Numbered from the stretch's first letter, positions 35,610-45,357 are shown. The stretch is DNA of 64,000 bases from Anaerococcus obesiensis ph10 (GCF_000311745.1 NZ_HE978533.1:92087-156086), one strand, 5' to 3'. The notes: a model not told the origin generated them from the letters alone. Numbers and translations are program-made.

Positions 35610-36113
35610 ATGGGAAAAGTAGTATTAGGTAGAGTTGACGAAAGATTAATTCACGGACAAGTAATGATTACCCTATCGCAAAAAGACGGAGTAAATTCAA
35701 TTTTTGTAGTAGATGATGTCGTTTACAACGAAACTTTTATGAAAGATTTATACAAAAGTGCTGGAAATAGAACAGGAAAGAAAACAATAGTTTTAAACGA
35801 ACAAAGAGCATTCTACTATTGGGACAAATACAAATTTAAAGATTATAATTGTATCCTAGTTGCAAAAAGCATAGATGTATTTTATAAATTAATCAAACAC
35901 GGCGTTGAAGTTTGCGAATTAAACGTTGGAGGAATAGCAAAAAAAGACGAAAATGATTTGTTAGTTACAAAATCAGTTTATCTTAACAAAGAAGATGCAA
36001 AAAAATTAAAAGAGTTAAGAGAAGATTATAAAATAGACAATATTTATTTTCAAGCAACCCCATCAGCACCAAAATCAAGTTTAGACGAAGTTTTAAAAAA
36101 TTTTGATTTATAA
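35610..36113 (+). CDS. Mannose-family PTS component IIB
   Basis: A 167-residue cytoplasmic phosphocarrier. RVDERLIHGQVM (residues 8-19) includes the phosphorylated histidine, His15. The rest follows the EIIB fold. It begins 1 base after the IID stop. Confidence 0.94.
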   Translation: MGKVVLGRVDERLIHGQVMITLSQKDGVNSIFVVDDVVYNETFMKDLYKSAGNRTGKKTIVLNEQRAFYYWDKYKFKDYNCILVAKSIDVFYKLIKHGVEVCELNVGGIAKKDENDLLVTKSVYLNKEDAKKLKELREDYKIDNIYFQATPSAPKSSLDEVLKNFDL

Positions 36114-36151
36114 ATCATTTAAGCTCCCCTTGAATTAAGAAAGGATAAAAA

Positions 36152-36595
36152 ATGATAGGAATACTAATTGTAAGTCACGGAAAGCTTGCACAAGGATTTA
36201 AAAGTTCAGCAGAAATTATTTTTGGTCAAGCAGAAAACATAGATTATCTAGGTTTATATCCAGAAGATGACATAAATAATTTCAACGAAAAAATAAAAGA
36301 AAAAATAATAAATTTAGACAAAGGCGATGGAGTAATTGTCTTTACAGATTTAATTTCAGCATCCCCTTACACCCAAAGCCAAATTGCCATATCAAAATTA
36401 GAAAATAATGAAAAAATATCATTAATAGGAAATTTAAATTTCCAAATGCTAATTCAAGCAATAAATGGCCAAGTCTTAGAAGAAAACATAGACCAAGTTG
36501 TAAAAAATATCCTAGAAATCACAAAACAAGAAGTCTTAGAATGGAAATATGAAAAAATACAAATAGAAAACCCAGATGAAGATGATGATTTTTAG
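36152..36595 (+). CDS. Mannose-family PTS component IIA
   Basis: A 147-residue EIIA carrying the phosphorylatable histidine in VSHGKLAQG (His9) and DLISASPYTQSQ near 70. It passes phosphate from HPr to IIB. The C-terminus ends ENPDEDDDF, an acidic tail similar to that of IIC. It is the last gene before the operon terminator. Confidence 0.93.
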   Translation: MIGILIVSHGKLAQGFKSSAEIIFGQAENIDYLGLYPEDDINNFNEKIKEKIINLDKGDGVIVFTDLISASPYTQSQIAISKLENNEKISLIGNLNFQMLIQAINGQVLEENIDQVVKNILEITKQEVLEWKYEKIQIENPDEDDDF

Positions 36596-36616
36596 ATAAA
36601 AATTTTTTTCCCTTAC

Positions 36617-36649
36617 AAATCGTGCTAGAAAATATCCCTAGCACGATTT
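36617..36649 (+). terminator. Terminator of the gnd-PTS operon
   Basis: A perfect 12-base stem, AAATCGTGCTAG and CTAGCACGATTT, with a 9-base loop and a following T run. Confidence 0.93.
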
Positions 36650-36672
36650 TTTTTATTTTAAAATTAGATTTA

Positions 36673-36709
36673 AAAATACCAAGGCTAATATGTTTAACCT
36701 TGGTATTTT
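36673..36709 (-). terminator. Terminator of the rbs operon
   Basis: A perfect 12-base stem, AAAATACCAAGG and CCTTGGTATTTT, with a 13-base loop. On the minus strand T residues follow. Confidence 0.88.
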
Positions 36710-36767
36710 AATTTAATATTTTCTGATAGTTAATAATTAATTTTAGGCTTATTATTGGGAATTTAAT

Positions 36768-37706
36768 TTATTTGATTAATTCTAGTGGTGAATCTACTTT
36801 TTCTTCTACTTTTTCACCTTTTAGATATTTAATTGCTGTTTCTAGAGCGATTTTTCCCATTTCCTTTGGTTTTTGAGCAACTGTTGCTGACATTGAGCCT
36901 TCTTTTACAGCATTTATTGCGTCTTCGTTTCCATCAAATCCAACTACAACAATATCTTTTCCGCTAGCTTTTATTGCTTCTATTGCTCCCAATGCCATTT
37001 CATCGTTTTGACAAAATACTGCTTTTACATCTGGTTGAGCTTGAAGTAAATTTTCCATTACTGTCATTCCTTCTGCTCTATCAAAGTTTGCAGTTTGGCT
37101 TGCTAATAGATTTATTTTTCCATCTGTAGCTTTTTTAAATCCTTCTCCTCTTTCACGAGTTGAGCTTGCTCCAGGAATTCCTTCTAGTTGAATAACTTCT
37201 GCGTTTTCTCCAATTTTTTCAAGAATAAATTCGCCTGCAAGTTTACCACCTTCTACGTTATTACTTGCAATTAAACTTACAATTTCTCCCTCATCAGAAT
37301 TTCTATCAACGCATATTACAGGTATATTTGCTTCGTTAGCTTTTTTTACTGATGTTGAAATTGCTGTTGAATCTACTGGATTAATTATAATCAAATCAAC
37401 TTTTTGTGTTATAAGATCTTCTACTTGGTTGTTTTGTGTTGAAGAATCATTTTGTGCATCTGTTATAATTGTTTTTGCGTTTGCATCTTTTGCTGCCTCT
37501 TCAACGCCTTCTCTTATTGATACAAAAAATGGATTGTTTAAAGTTGATAAAGAAACTCCAATTTTATATTCGCCATCTTTGGCTTTTGTTTCTTCTTTTG
37601 CATTACTAGATGCATTATCATTTTTATCTTGTCCTTCAACGCTACAAGCTGTGAATGTAAACATAGCTATAGCTAAAACTGCCAATATTCTTCTAAATTT
37701 TTTCAT
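36768..37706 (-). CDS. rbsB: Ribose ABC transporter substrate-binding lipoprotein
   Basis: A 312-residue lipoprotein with a signal peptide and lipobox (FTFTAC, Cys near 21), a short Ser/Asn/Lys linker and a periplasmic-binding-protein fold. GVSLSTLNNPFF, DVKAVFCQNDEMALGA and VVGFDGNEDAI are typical of RbsB. It captures ribose outside the cell and is the last gene of the rbs operon. Confidence 0.94.
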   Translation of the reverse strand: MKKFRRILAVLAIAMFTFTACSVEGQDKNDNASSNAKEETKAKDGEYKIGVSLSTLNNPFFVSIREGVEEAAKDANAKTIITDAQNDSSTQNNQVEDLITQKVDLIIINPVDSTAISTSVKKANEANIPVICVDRNSDEGEIVSLIASNNVEGGKLAGEFILEKIGENAEVIQLEGIPGASSTRERGEGFKKATDGKINLLASQTANFDRAEGMTVMENLLQAQPDVKAVFCQNDEMALGAIEAIKASGKDIVVVGFDGNEDAINAVKEGSMSATVAQKPKEMGKIALETAIKYLKGEKVEEKVDSPLELIK

Positions 37707-37715
37707 ATTTTTCTC

Positions 37716-38660
37716 CTATTTATTTCTCTTTCTGTCTATTAGAACTGCTATTAATATTACAATTCCTTTTACTATTTGTTGATAGAAACTTGAAACTCCC
37801 AATAAATTTAGTCCGTTATTAAGGACTCCTAAAATTAAAATTCCTATTAATGTTCCTGTTAATGATCCACTTCCACCTGTCATACTTGTTCCACCCAAAA
37901 CTACTGCTGCTATAGCATCCATTTCATAGGCTGAACCTGCTGTTGGTTGAGCAGAATTTAATCTTGATGTAAGTACAAGACCAGATATAACTGCCATCAA
38001 TGCACTTATTACATATACAAATGTTTTTGATTTTGCTATATTAATTCCTGAAATAAAACTTGCTTTTTCATTTCCTCCAACGGCAAATATTTTTCTACCA
38101 TAAGAAGTTTTATTTAAAATCATCCAAAGTATTATATAAACAATTATAAATAAAATAACTTGGAAAGGAATTCCTAAAACTTGTCCTTTTCCTAAAAATT
38201 GGAAAGCAAAGTCATCTCTAGGTCCTGCTATTGGTCTACCGTCCATAAAAACTAAAGTAAGTCCTCTAAATATTGTCATAGTTGCAAGTGTTACTATAAA
38301 TGGTGCAAGTTTCCCTTTTGTAATTAACAAACCATTTATTAGCCCCAAAATAATAGCTAATAAAATAGCTACAAGTATAGCAAGAATTGTATTTGTTCCA
38401 TTTTGCAAAAGCCCTGCAAAAATTGCTGAGCTTAAGGCAAGAGTTGAACCAACTGAAAGATCAATTCCTCCAGTTAAAATTACAAAAGTCATTCCTAATG
38501 CCACAAAACCATTTATGATTAATTGGCGCATCAAATTTAACAAGTTGCTAACTTGCAAAAATGCTGGATTAAGTACGCTCACAAAACATATCAAAATAAG
38601 TAAGGCAACTATTGTCCCTAAATTTTGATTTTCTTTAAATCGATTTTTTATATTACTCAT
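37716..38660 (-). CDS. rbsC: Ribose ABC transporter permease
   Basis: A 314-residue membrane protein with about eight to ten helices. GGIDLSVGSTLALSSAIFAG (in part) near 65 and LGGTSMTGGSGSLTGTLIG near 250 are the standard sugar-permease motifs. It overlaps rbsA by 4 bases (ATGA). Confidence 0.94.
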   Translation of the reverse strand: MSNIKNRFKENQNLGTIVALLILICFVSVLNPAFLQVSNLLNLMRQLIINGFVALGMTFVILTGGIDLSVGSTLALSSAIFAGLLQNGTNTILAILVAILLAIILGLINGLLITKGKLAPFIVTLATMTIFRGLTLVFMDGRPIAGPRDDFAFQFLGKGQVLGIPFQVILFIIVYIILWMILNKTSYGRKIFAVGGNEKASFISGINIAKSKTFVYVISALMAVISGLVLTSRLNSAQPTAGSAYEMDAIAAVVLGGTSMTGGSGSLTGTLIGILILGVLNNGLNLLGVSSFYQQIVKGIVILIAVLIDRKRNK

Positions 38661-40138
38661 AACCTTCCTCCTGTTGCAAGGGTCATTATTTTTTCTTGGC
38701 TAGCATCTTTCTTTAAAAGTTCTCCTTGTATTTTTCCTTCATGAATTACATAAATTCTATTTGATAAACTTATAAGCTCTGGCAAATCGCTTGATATAAG
38801 TATAATTGAAACTCCCTTATTAGTAAGGTCTTTTATTAAATCATAAATTTCTCTTTTTGCCCCTACATCAACGCCCTTGGTTGGCTCATCAAGGATTAAT
38901 ATTTCTGGACCAATCGCATACCATTTTGCAAAAACTACTTTTTGTTGATTACCTCCAGATAAATCGCTAATTTTGCTTTCTGATGATTGGGTCTTAACTT
39001 TAAAACTATCTACCAAATTATCTGAAAGATTTTTTTCTTTTGCTTTATCTATAAAAGAATTTTTTGAAAATTTGTCAAAATTTAACAGAGAAATATTTTC
39101 TCTAATTGATTCATCAAGAATCAATCCTTCTTCTTGCCTATTTTCTGTTACAAATCCAATTTTATTTTTTATTGCATCTGCTGGATTTTTTATTTCTATT
39201 TTTTTACCATCTATAAATACTTCTCCACTATCTTTAGGATCAAGTCCAAATACTGATCTCATAATCTCTGTTCTTCCTGCTCCCATAAGCCCAGAAATAC
39301 CAAGGACTTCTCCTTTTTTTGCTTTTATATTTATATCTTTAAAAAATCCTTCTCTATTAAAATTTTTAAGCTCTATCTTTACATCAGAAATTTCAGCATC
39401 CATTTCAGGATAAAAATCTCCAATATCACGACCTACCATATAAGAAACAACTTCTCTTTCATCAGTCTTATTAGTATCCATTACTGATACGGATTTTCCA
39501 TCTCTCATTACTGTAATCTTATTAGTTAATGAAAAAATTTCTTCCATTCTATGAGAAATATATATCATAGAAACATTTTTATCTCTTAGTCTTTTTATTA
39601 GCTTAAATAATTTGTCAATTTCATTATTTGTAAGTGCAGATGTTGGCTCATCAAGAATTAGAACATTTACTTTATTTAAGTTAGCCTTTGCTATTTCCAT
39701 CATCTGTCTTTGCCCAACTGAAAGTTCAGAAACTTTTGTTTTTGGATTTATATCTAAATCAAATCTTTCAAGAAGTTCTATACATTTTTTTCTCATTTTT
39801 GCCTTATCAAGAAAAATTCCATTTTTTATTTCATTATTCATAAAGATATTATCCATAACTGTAAGCTCTGGCCAATCAGATAATTCTTGGTGGATAAAAC
39901 TTATTCCATATTTTTTGGCTACATTTGTATCACTTATGTCAACTTCTTTGCCATCAATTAAAATTTCTCCCTTATCTTTAGATAAAACTCCCGACAAAAT
40001 ATTCATCAAAGTAGATTTTCCTGCTCCATTTTCTCCTACCAAAGCATGAATTTCTCCATCATTTAAGGTAAAATCCACTCCTTTTAAAACATCATTTTTA
40101 CCAAAAGACTTGTAAATATCTTTCATTTCAATTTTCAT
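38657..40138 (-). CDS. rbsA: Ribose ABC transporter ATP-binding protein
   Basis: A 493-residue double ATPase. In the first half Walker A is GENGAGKST near 36, the signature LSVGQRQMMEIAK near 138 and Walker B VLILDEPTSAL. In the second half Walker A is degenerate (GLMGAGRTE near 270) and the signature is LSGGNQQKVVFAKW near 393, as normal for this family. It powers ribose uptake with RbsC and RbsB. Confidence 0.95.
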   Translation of the reverse strand: MKIEMKDIYKSFGKNDVLKGVDFTLNDGEIHALVGENGAGKSTLMNILSGVLSKDKGEILIDGKEVDISDTNVAKKYGISFIHQELSDWPELTVMDNIFMNNEIKNGIFLDKAKMRKKCIELLERFDLDINPKTKVSELSVGQRQMMEIAKANLNKVNVLILDEPTSALTNNEIDKLFKLIKRLRDKNVSMIYISHRMEEIFSLTNKITVMRDGKSVSVMDTNKTDEREVVSYMVGRDIGDFYPEMDAEISDVKIELKNFNREGFFKDINIKAKKGEVLGISGLMGAGRTEIMRSVFGLDPKDSGEVFIDGKKIEIKNPADAIKNKIGFVTENRQEEGLILDESIRENISLLNFDKFSKNSFIDKAKEKNLSDNLVDSFKVKTQSSESKISDLSGGNQQKVVFAKWYAIGPEILILDEPTKGVDVGAKREIYDLIKDLTNKGVSIILISSDLPELISLSNRIYVIHEGKIQGELLKKDASQEKIMTLATGGRL

Positions 40139-40147
40139 AAAATCCTC

Positions 40148-40540
40148 CTAAAAGATATTCTTTGACCTTAAAATTATATTTGAATAAGGTGTATTTTCTC
40201 CAGTCCTTATAACAAATTTAACGTCTTTTAATTTTTTCTTAAATTCTTCATGAGATATATATTCGCATTCAATATCTGGCAAAAGTTTTTTAATATTTTC
40301 TTCTTGACTTGGATTTTTTTCTTTGATTTCTTTTGCCAAATAATAATATTCGCAACCAAAATCACTAAGCAGAATTTCTAAAACATCTATAAACTTAGGT
40401 TCGCCAAGTTTAAGTGCTAAGTCAATCTTTTTGTCAGAATCAATTGGAAGACCACAATCTCCAACAGCTATTAGGTCTGTGTGTCCCAAATCAGAAAGTC
40501 TTTTTGAAATTTCGCTATTTAATATTCCTTTTTCTTTCAT
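40148..40540 (-). CDS. rbsD: D-ribose pyranase
   Basis: A 130-residue enzyme converting beta-pyranose to beta-furanose ribose before phosphorylation. LGHTDLIAVGDCGLPI (residues 17-32) carries the catalytic His, and NIILRS is near the C-terminus. Its ATG overlaps the rbsK stop as ATGA, a certain use of TGA as stop in this genome. Confidence 0.93.
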   Translation of the reverse strand: MKEKGILNSEISKRLSDLGHTDLIAVGDCGLPIDSDKKIDLALKLGEPKFIDVLEILLSDFGCEYYYLAKEIKEKNPSQEENIKKLLPDIECEYISHEEFKKKLKDVKFVIRTGENTPYSNIILRSKNIF

Positions 40541-41430
40541 ACATTCTTCCTTTCAAATTCTTTTACATCACAAAGGCTTGGAATAGATATGCTAGCCCCG
40601 CTTTTTGTTACAGAAAGAGCTGACGCTAGGCTTGCAAACTTCAAAGAATCTCTTACACTTTTTCCTTGATAAAAATATGATACGAAAAATCCTGTAAAAG
40701 TATCTCCAGCTCCTGTGCTGTCAACAGATTCAACTTTTATTCCTTCTTGTTTAATTTTTTCATCTTTATTTACAAAAATTGATCCTTTACTTCCAACAGT
40801 TACAATCAAATTTATATTTTTATAAGTTGATGTAAAATAATCAATGCTCTCATCCACACTATTTTTATTTGCTATATTCTTTGCCTCTATTTCATTTACC
40901 AAAAGCAAATCTATTTTATTAAAATCAAATTCTTTTATCTCATCTGTTATTGGAGAAGGATTTAAGACTATTTTCATTCCCTTTTCATAGGCCTTATCTA
41001 TCAAATATTTCATAGAGCTTATTTCATTTTGCAAAAGCAAAATGTCATCTTTATCAAAATTATCCAAAACTTCATCTATAAATTTTTTGTCATTATCAAA
41101 ATTTGCTCCCTTGTAGAGAACTATGGAATTTTCTCCCCTATCATCTACTTGGATAATCGCATTTCCAGTTAATTTGTCAGATTTTTTTATATACTTTGTA
41201 TTTATATTCTCACTTTTTAAATAATCAATAAGAAAAACACCATCATCTCCTACGCTTCCTGCGTGATATACATTTTCAAAACTTTTGCTAAGAGCAACAG
41301 ATTGATTAAGTCCCTTTCCACCTGGTCTTTTTTCAATGCTTTTTGCACTTATAGTTTCTCCTGGCTTTACAATATTTTCTACTCTAAAAAATATATCAAT
41401 ATTTAAAGAACCAAAATTTAGTATTTTCAT
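40537..41430 (-). CDS. rbsK: Ribokinase
   Basis: A 297-residue PfkB-family kinase making ribose 5-phosphate. GSLNIDIFFRV near 7 and RPGGKGLNQSVALSK near 34 form the substrate site. DSTGAGDTFTGFFV near 239 holds the anion hole and catalytic Asp. It overlaps the regulator's stop by one base and rbsD by four. Confidence 0.95.
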   Translation of the reverse strand: MKILNFGSLNIDIFFRVENIVKPGETISAKSIEKRPGGKGLNQSVALSKSFENVYHAGSVGDDGVFLIDYLKSENINTKYIKKSDKLTGNAIIQVDDRGENSIVLYKGANFDNDKKFIDEVLDNFDKDDILLLQNEISSMKYLIDKAYEKGMKIVLNPSPITDEIKEFDFNKIDLLLVNEIEAKNIANKNSVDESIDYFTSTYKNINLIVTVGSKGSIFVNKDEKIKQEGIKVESVDSTGAGDTFTGFFVSYFYQGKSVRDSLKFASLASALSVTKSGASISIPSLCDVKEFERKNV

Positions 41431-42419
41431 TATTTTTTACCTACACTTTCTCCACAAGCCACAAAAGGCTCTACCATAACTTTTTTATTATTTTTTCTTC
41501 CATTTATCAAATCATCCGCCATTTCAATAGAAGATTTTGCTATCATTTCCAAATTTTGGTCAATTGATGTTAATTTTGGACTAATTAAATTATTTAAAAA
41601 TAAATTATCATAACTTATCAAAGAAATATCTCTTGGAACTTTTATTTTGTTTTCATCAAAATATTTCAAAAGTCCGTATGAAGACATATCAGCAAAAGAA
41701 AAAATAGCATCAACTTTTTTTTCTAAAAAAATTTTTCCAGCCTTGTAACCACCTTTATAAGAATAATCCCCATGAATTATATTTGAAGAATCAATATAAA
41801 TATCATTATTCATAGCAGCTTTTATGGCACCAGATAATCTTCTTGAAGAATTTGCAGTAGACCTTGGACCTATTAAAAGCCCAATATTTTTAAATCCTCT
41901 ATCAATTAAATATTGCATGCCCAAAAATCCACCTTTTTCATTATTGCCAGTAACTATGTGAGTTTTTCTATCATCAAAATCAACCTCATCCAAAAAAATA
42001 ATATTATTTTTTCTTACTAGCTCGTCGTCTAAATCTTTCATATTTCTATCAACTAGCAAAGATGCTCCAATAACATTGCTAGTAATCATATTAATAAATT
42101 CTTGCTTTTTAATATTTTTATTATTAGTATTGTGAATGTACAAAAAATAAGAATATTTTTCTGCATAATAAGTAAGATTTTTAACTAACAAAGAAAAAAA
42201 AGGATTGGAAATATCTGGAATAAGAGCCATAATCACATTGCTTTTTTTACTAGCAAGAGCTTTGGCAAAATTATTTGGATTATAACTAAGAGTATTTGCC
42301 GCTTCAATTACTTTTTTTCTAGTTGCATCCGATATTTTGTTGTTAGTATTATTCAAAACCATAGAAACTGTTGTAATAGATACTCCAGCAAGTTTTGCTA
42401 CATCTTTTATATTCGCCAT
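41430..42419 (-). CDS. rbsR: LacI family ribose operon repressor
   Basis: A 329-residue regulator. The LacI helix-turn-helix is IKDVAKLAGVSITTVSMVLN (residues 4-23), followed by a hinge helix and a sugar-binding core. It heads the rbs operon, and a symmetric LacI-type operator lies just before its own start, so it autoregulates. Ribose as inducer is inferred from the operon. Confidence 0.92.
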   Translation of the reverse strand: MANIKDVAKLAGVSITTVSMVLNNTNNKISDATRKKVIEAANTLSYNPNNFAKALASKKSNVIMALIPDISNPFFSLLVKNLTYYAEKYSYFLYIHNTNNKNIKKQEFINMITSNVIGASLLVDRNMKDLDDELVRKNNIIFLDEVDFDDRKTHIVTGNNEKGGFLGMQYLIDRGFKNIGLLIGPRSTANSSRRLSGAIKAAMNNDIYIDSSNIIHGDYSYKGGYKAGKIFLEKKVDAIFSFADMSSYGLLKYFDENKIKVPRDISLISYDNLFLNNLISPKLTSIDQNLEMIAKSSIEMADDLINGRKNNKKVMVEPFVACGESVGKK

Positions 42420-42429
42420 ATCGACCTCG

Positions 42430-42443
42430 TTAAAACGTTTTAA
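42430..42443 (-). promoter_or_regulatory. LacI-type operator of the rbs operon
   Basis: TTAAAACGTTTTAA is a perfect 14-base palindrome with the central CG of LacI-family sites. It lies between the start point and the rbsR ribosome site. Confidence 0.88.
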
Positions 42444-42451
42444 TTAACTAT

Positions 42452-42480
42452 AATATATTCTTTTATTAAGGCTTTGTCAA
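42452..42480 (-). promoter_or_regulatory. Promoter of the rbs operon
   Basis: On the minus strand TTGACA (42475-42480) and TATATT (42452-42457) are 17 bases apart, immediately upstream of the operator. Confidence 0.88.
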
Positions 42481-42625
42481 TAGATTTTTTTCTACCTATT
42501 AAAAAAAATATGAAAATATTTAGCAAATTATTCTATAAGTATTTTTATAAGTAAATAAAAATTTTTTTCGATTGTTTTTGAAATTTTTTAGCTTTAATCC
42601 TTTTAAAAAAATTATTTTTCAATTA

Positions 42626-42669
42626 AAAAATCGCACTGAAAATATTTTATTTTTATCAATGCGATTTTT
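42626..42669 (-). terminator. Terminator after radA
   Basis: AAAAATCGCA and TGCGATTTTT pair around a 24-base AT-rich loop. On the minus strand TTTTTT follows. Confidence 0.7.
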
Positions 42670-42680
42670 ATAAATAATTT

Positions 42681-44054
42681 TTATTTGGAAAAAACATCTG
42701 AAATTACTTCTTTTATATTTTTCATCTCTTTTATTTCTAAATTTTTATATTCTTTTTTATCTATTGAACATTTTCCTATATAGGCTTTTTTGTAGCCTAG
42801 TCTTTCTATCTCTTTTAGTCTGGATTTTATTTGCGGAACTTTTTTAAGCTCTCCTGTAAGTCCTACTTCTGCTATAAAAACTGTTTTGTTATCGACTGGT
42901 TTTTTTAAATATGATGAGGCAATTGAAATCATTATGGCAAGATTTACTGATTGCTCTCTAATTTTTAGTCCGCCTGTTGCTTTTATTATTACATTTTCGT
43001 CAAATAGATTAATTCCTGCTCTTTCTTGTAAAATTGAAATCAAAGTATTTAAGTCATCTTTTCTCAAACTATCGCCGATTCTTTGGGGATAGGGCATAAA
43101 TGATTTTGAAACCAAGGATTCTATTTCAATTTCCAAAAGCCTACTGCCTTCTTTCATAACAGAAATTGCTGATCCTTCAATTCCCGAATCTCTTTCTGTA
43201 ATAAAATATTCCGACGGATTTGTAATTTCGATTAGACCTTCTTCTTGCATGGAAAATAATCCGACTTCGCCCGTTGGTCCAAACCTATTTTTTGTACTCG
43301 TCAAAAGCCTAAGGTCATCTTCGCTTTCTCCATCTAAAACTAAAACCGTATCTACCAAATGCTCCAAGGTTCTAAGCCCTGCCATTTCTCCTGATTTATT
43401 CATGTGGCCTACCATAATAAAGGCTCTTTTTTTCTCAGGATTTTTTGCAAGGTCAACGCATTTATTTGCGCATTCAATAGTTTGGGTAGGAGAACCTTGT
43501 TTGTTATCAAATTCGTTTAGAAAAAATGTTTGAATTGAATCTAAAATTACAATATCGGCATCTTTTTTCTTTATTTCAATTTCTGCAAGATCCATTGAAT
43601 TTGTTGATAAAATCCAAATATTTTTTGAAATTTCTCCAATAATTCTATCAGCTCTTGCTTTTATTTGAGATTCACTTTCTTCTCCAGAAACATACATTAC
43701 CTTAAAACCATCTTTCGCATAAGACGAAGACAACTCTAAAAGCAAAGTAGATTTTCCAGCTCCAGGTCTTGCTGTCAAAATTGAAACAGAATCTCTTACA
43801 AGTCCTCCGCCAATCGCCCTATCAAATTCGTCAAAAGAAGATTTTATTCTTTCAAACTCATCAAGTTTTACTTCTTTTAATAGCCTTGCCTCATTTTCAA
43901 AATCAAGGGAATTTTCTTTTGATGATGTCCTTTCGTTTTTTATAGTTTTTTCAATTAAAGTTCCCCATTTGCCACATTCTGGGCATTGACCTGCCCAAAC
44001 ATTTTGAACGTGACCACAATTTTTACATTCAAAAGCTCTTTTAAGCTTTGCCAT
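42681..44054 (-). CDS. radA: DNA repair protein RadA (Sms)
   Basis: A 457-residue branch-migration ATPase in recombination. The zinc finger CxxC pairs (CKNCG and CPECG, residues 9-31), Walker A ARPGAGKST near 92, the KNRFGPTGE motif near 246 and the Lon-like C-terminal domain are all in place. The ATG at 44052-44054 follows AGGTGAG and is preferred to a GTG three codons upstream. It overlaps the gshA-type gene by 14 bases. Confidence 0.95.
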   Translation of the reverse strand: MAKLKRAFECKNCGHVQNVWAGQCPECGKWGTLIEKTIKNERTSSKENSLDFENEARLLKEVKLDEFERIKSSFDEFDRAIGGGLVRDSVSILTARPGAGKSTLLLELSSSYAKDGFKVMYVSGEESESQIKARADRIIGEISKNIWILSTNSMDLAEIEIKKKDADIVILDSIQTFFLNEFDNKQGSPTQTIECANKCVDLAKNPEKKRAFIMVGHMNKSGEMAGLRTLEHLVDTVLVLDGESEDDLRLLTSTKNRFGPTGEVGLFSMQEEGLIEITNPSEYFITERDSGIEGSAISVMKEGSRLLEIEIESLVSKSFMPYPQRIGDSLRKDDLNTLISILQERAGINLFDENVIIKATGGLKIREQSVNLAIMISIASSYLKKPVDNKTVFIAEVGLTGELKKVPQIKSRLKEIERLGYKKAYIGKCSIDKKEYKNLEIKEMKNIKEVISDVFSK

Positions 44055-45357
44055 TAATCTCACCTAGGACATAATTTACAGAAAATTGCTCGCAAGCTTT
44101 TTTTGGATCTTCCTTATAAATTTTTTCAAATTTATCTCTCAAAGTTTCCTTTTCATCAATTAATTTTTCAATACAAGAAAGATAAGTTTTCTCCTGACAG
44201 CTAAGTCCAGCTTTTGCTAAAGAAATAAAATATCTTATCCATTCACAAATAGTTTTCCCCTCATATTTTGCATCAAAGCCGTGCTCTTTTGCATCCATTT
44301 TTAATTTTTGACAAGAATCATAAGTCATATTTTTAAAATCTTCTCTCAATTTATTTAGATTTTCTTCATTATAAAATAAACCCTTGATTAAGGCTGGAAA
44401 AGAAAGATTGTATGGATAAGAAACTGCATCAGGCATCCTAATTTCTATATATTTTTTAACCCTAACATCAGGAAAAACTATAGAAAGAGCGTGAAAAATA
44501 ATCTCATCAGAAAAATCTTTGTCCATTATTTTTTCAAATTTTGTATTCCCCTTATAAACATCTTGTCCATCTTCATGAACAAAAATTATATCAGTGTTTA
44601 AAATTTTTTCTGCATATTTTTCATAAGACATATCATCATCAAAGGCAAAATCATAAACGCCCGTCCTATTTTTGTCACAATATTCCCAAATTTCTTGGCG
44701 AAGATTTTTATTTTCATAAGGCTTTCCTTGGAAAATATAGGCATTGTCATAAAGAGTGTACATAAAAGGTGCAAGAGCATTTGCTACAAAAAATTTCTTT
44801 TTAAAATCTTTTTCATCTGAAAAATCTATGGCAGATTGAACACTTGCAGTTCCTCTCATCATATTTAAAGCATATTTTCCACCAAATTCAGTAAAATATT
44901 TTTGCATATATTTATACCTATCTTTTGGAATAATATTCAAATCCATTATTTTTGATTTTGGATGATAGCCCAAGGTTTCAAGATATTGATTTTTTTCATC
45001 AAAAATCGGAACAATTTCTCCCATAATTTTTTTATAAGACTTATCCAAATCATTTATATTTTTTTTAGCATCAATTGCAAGTTCAAATTGACCAGCAGGT
45101 TCAAGATTTACAGCAATATCTTCTTTTCTAAGTCCAAGAATATATCCATCTTCCTCGTTTGTCACAGAAAAACCCATACCCTTTAAATCTTTCAAAGTAC
45201 TGCCCACGCCCTTTTCTCCAAAATAATCATAAGAAAAAAGCTCATCTTTATCTATAACAAAATGCTCCATTTCTAGACCAATTTTAAAATTTTCCTTTTG
45301 GCTTTCGCCAGATTTTATATATTCAACAATTTTATCTTTTTTTTCTTGATAATTCAC
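44041..45357 (-). CDS. Glutamate-cysteine ligase, GCS2/EgtA type
   Basis: A 438-residue ligase of the plant-type/EgtA glutamate-cysteine ligase family. GLEMEHFVID near 26 and NLEPAGQFELAI near 85 carry the metal- and glutamate-binding residues; MMRGTASVQSAIDF lies near 163. It would make gamma-glutamylcysteine. No separate glutathione synthetase is in the window, so the final product is unknown. The GTG at 45355-45357, five bases after GGAGG, is preferred to a GTG four codons upstream. Confidence 0.85.
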   Translation of the reverse strand: MNYQEKKDKIVEYIKSGESQKENFKIGLEMEHFVIDKDELFSYDYFGEKGVGSTLKDLKGMGFSVTNEEDGYILGLRKEDIAVNLEPAGQFELAIDAKKNINDLDKSYKKIMGEIVPIFDEKNQYLETLGYHPKSKIMDLNIIPKDRYKYMQKYFTEFGGKYALNMMRGTASVQSAIDFSDEKDFKKKFFVANALAPFMYTLYDNAYIFQGKPYENKNLRQEIWEYCDKNRTGVYDFAFDDDMSYEKYAEKILNTDIIFVHEDGQDVYKGNTKFEKIMDKDFSDEIIFHALSIVFPDVRVKKYIEIRMPDAVSYPYNLSFPALIKGLFYNEENLNKLREDFKNMTYDSCQKLKMDAKEHGFDAKYEGKTICEWIRYFISLAKAGLSCQEKTYLSCIEKLIDEKETLRDKFEKIYKEDPKKACEQFSVNYVLGEINGKA

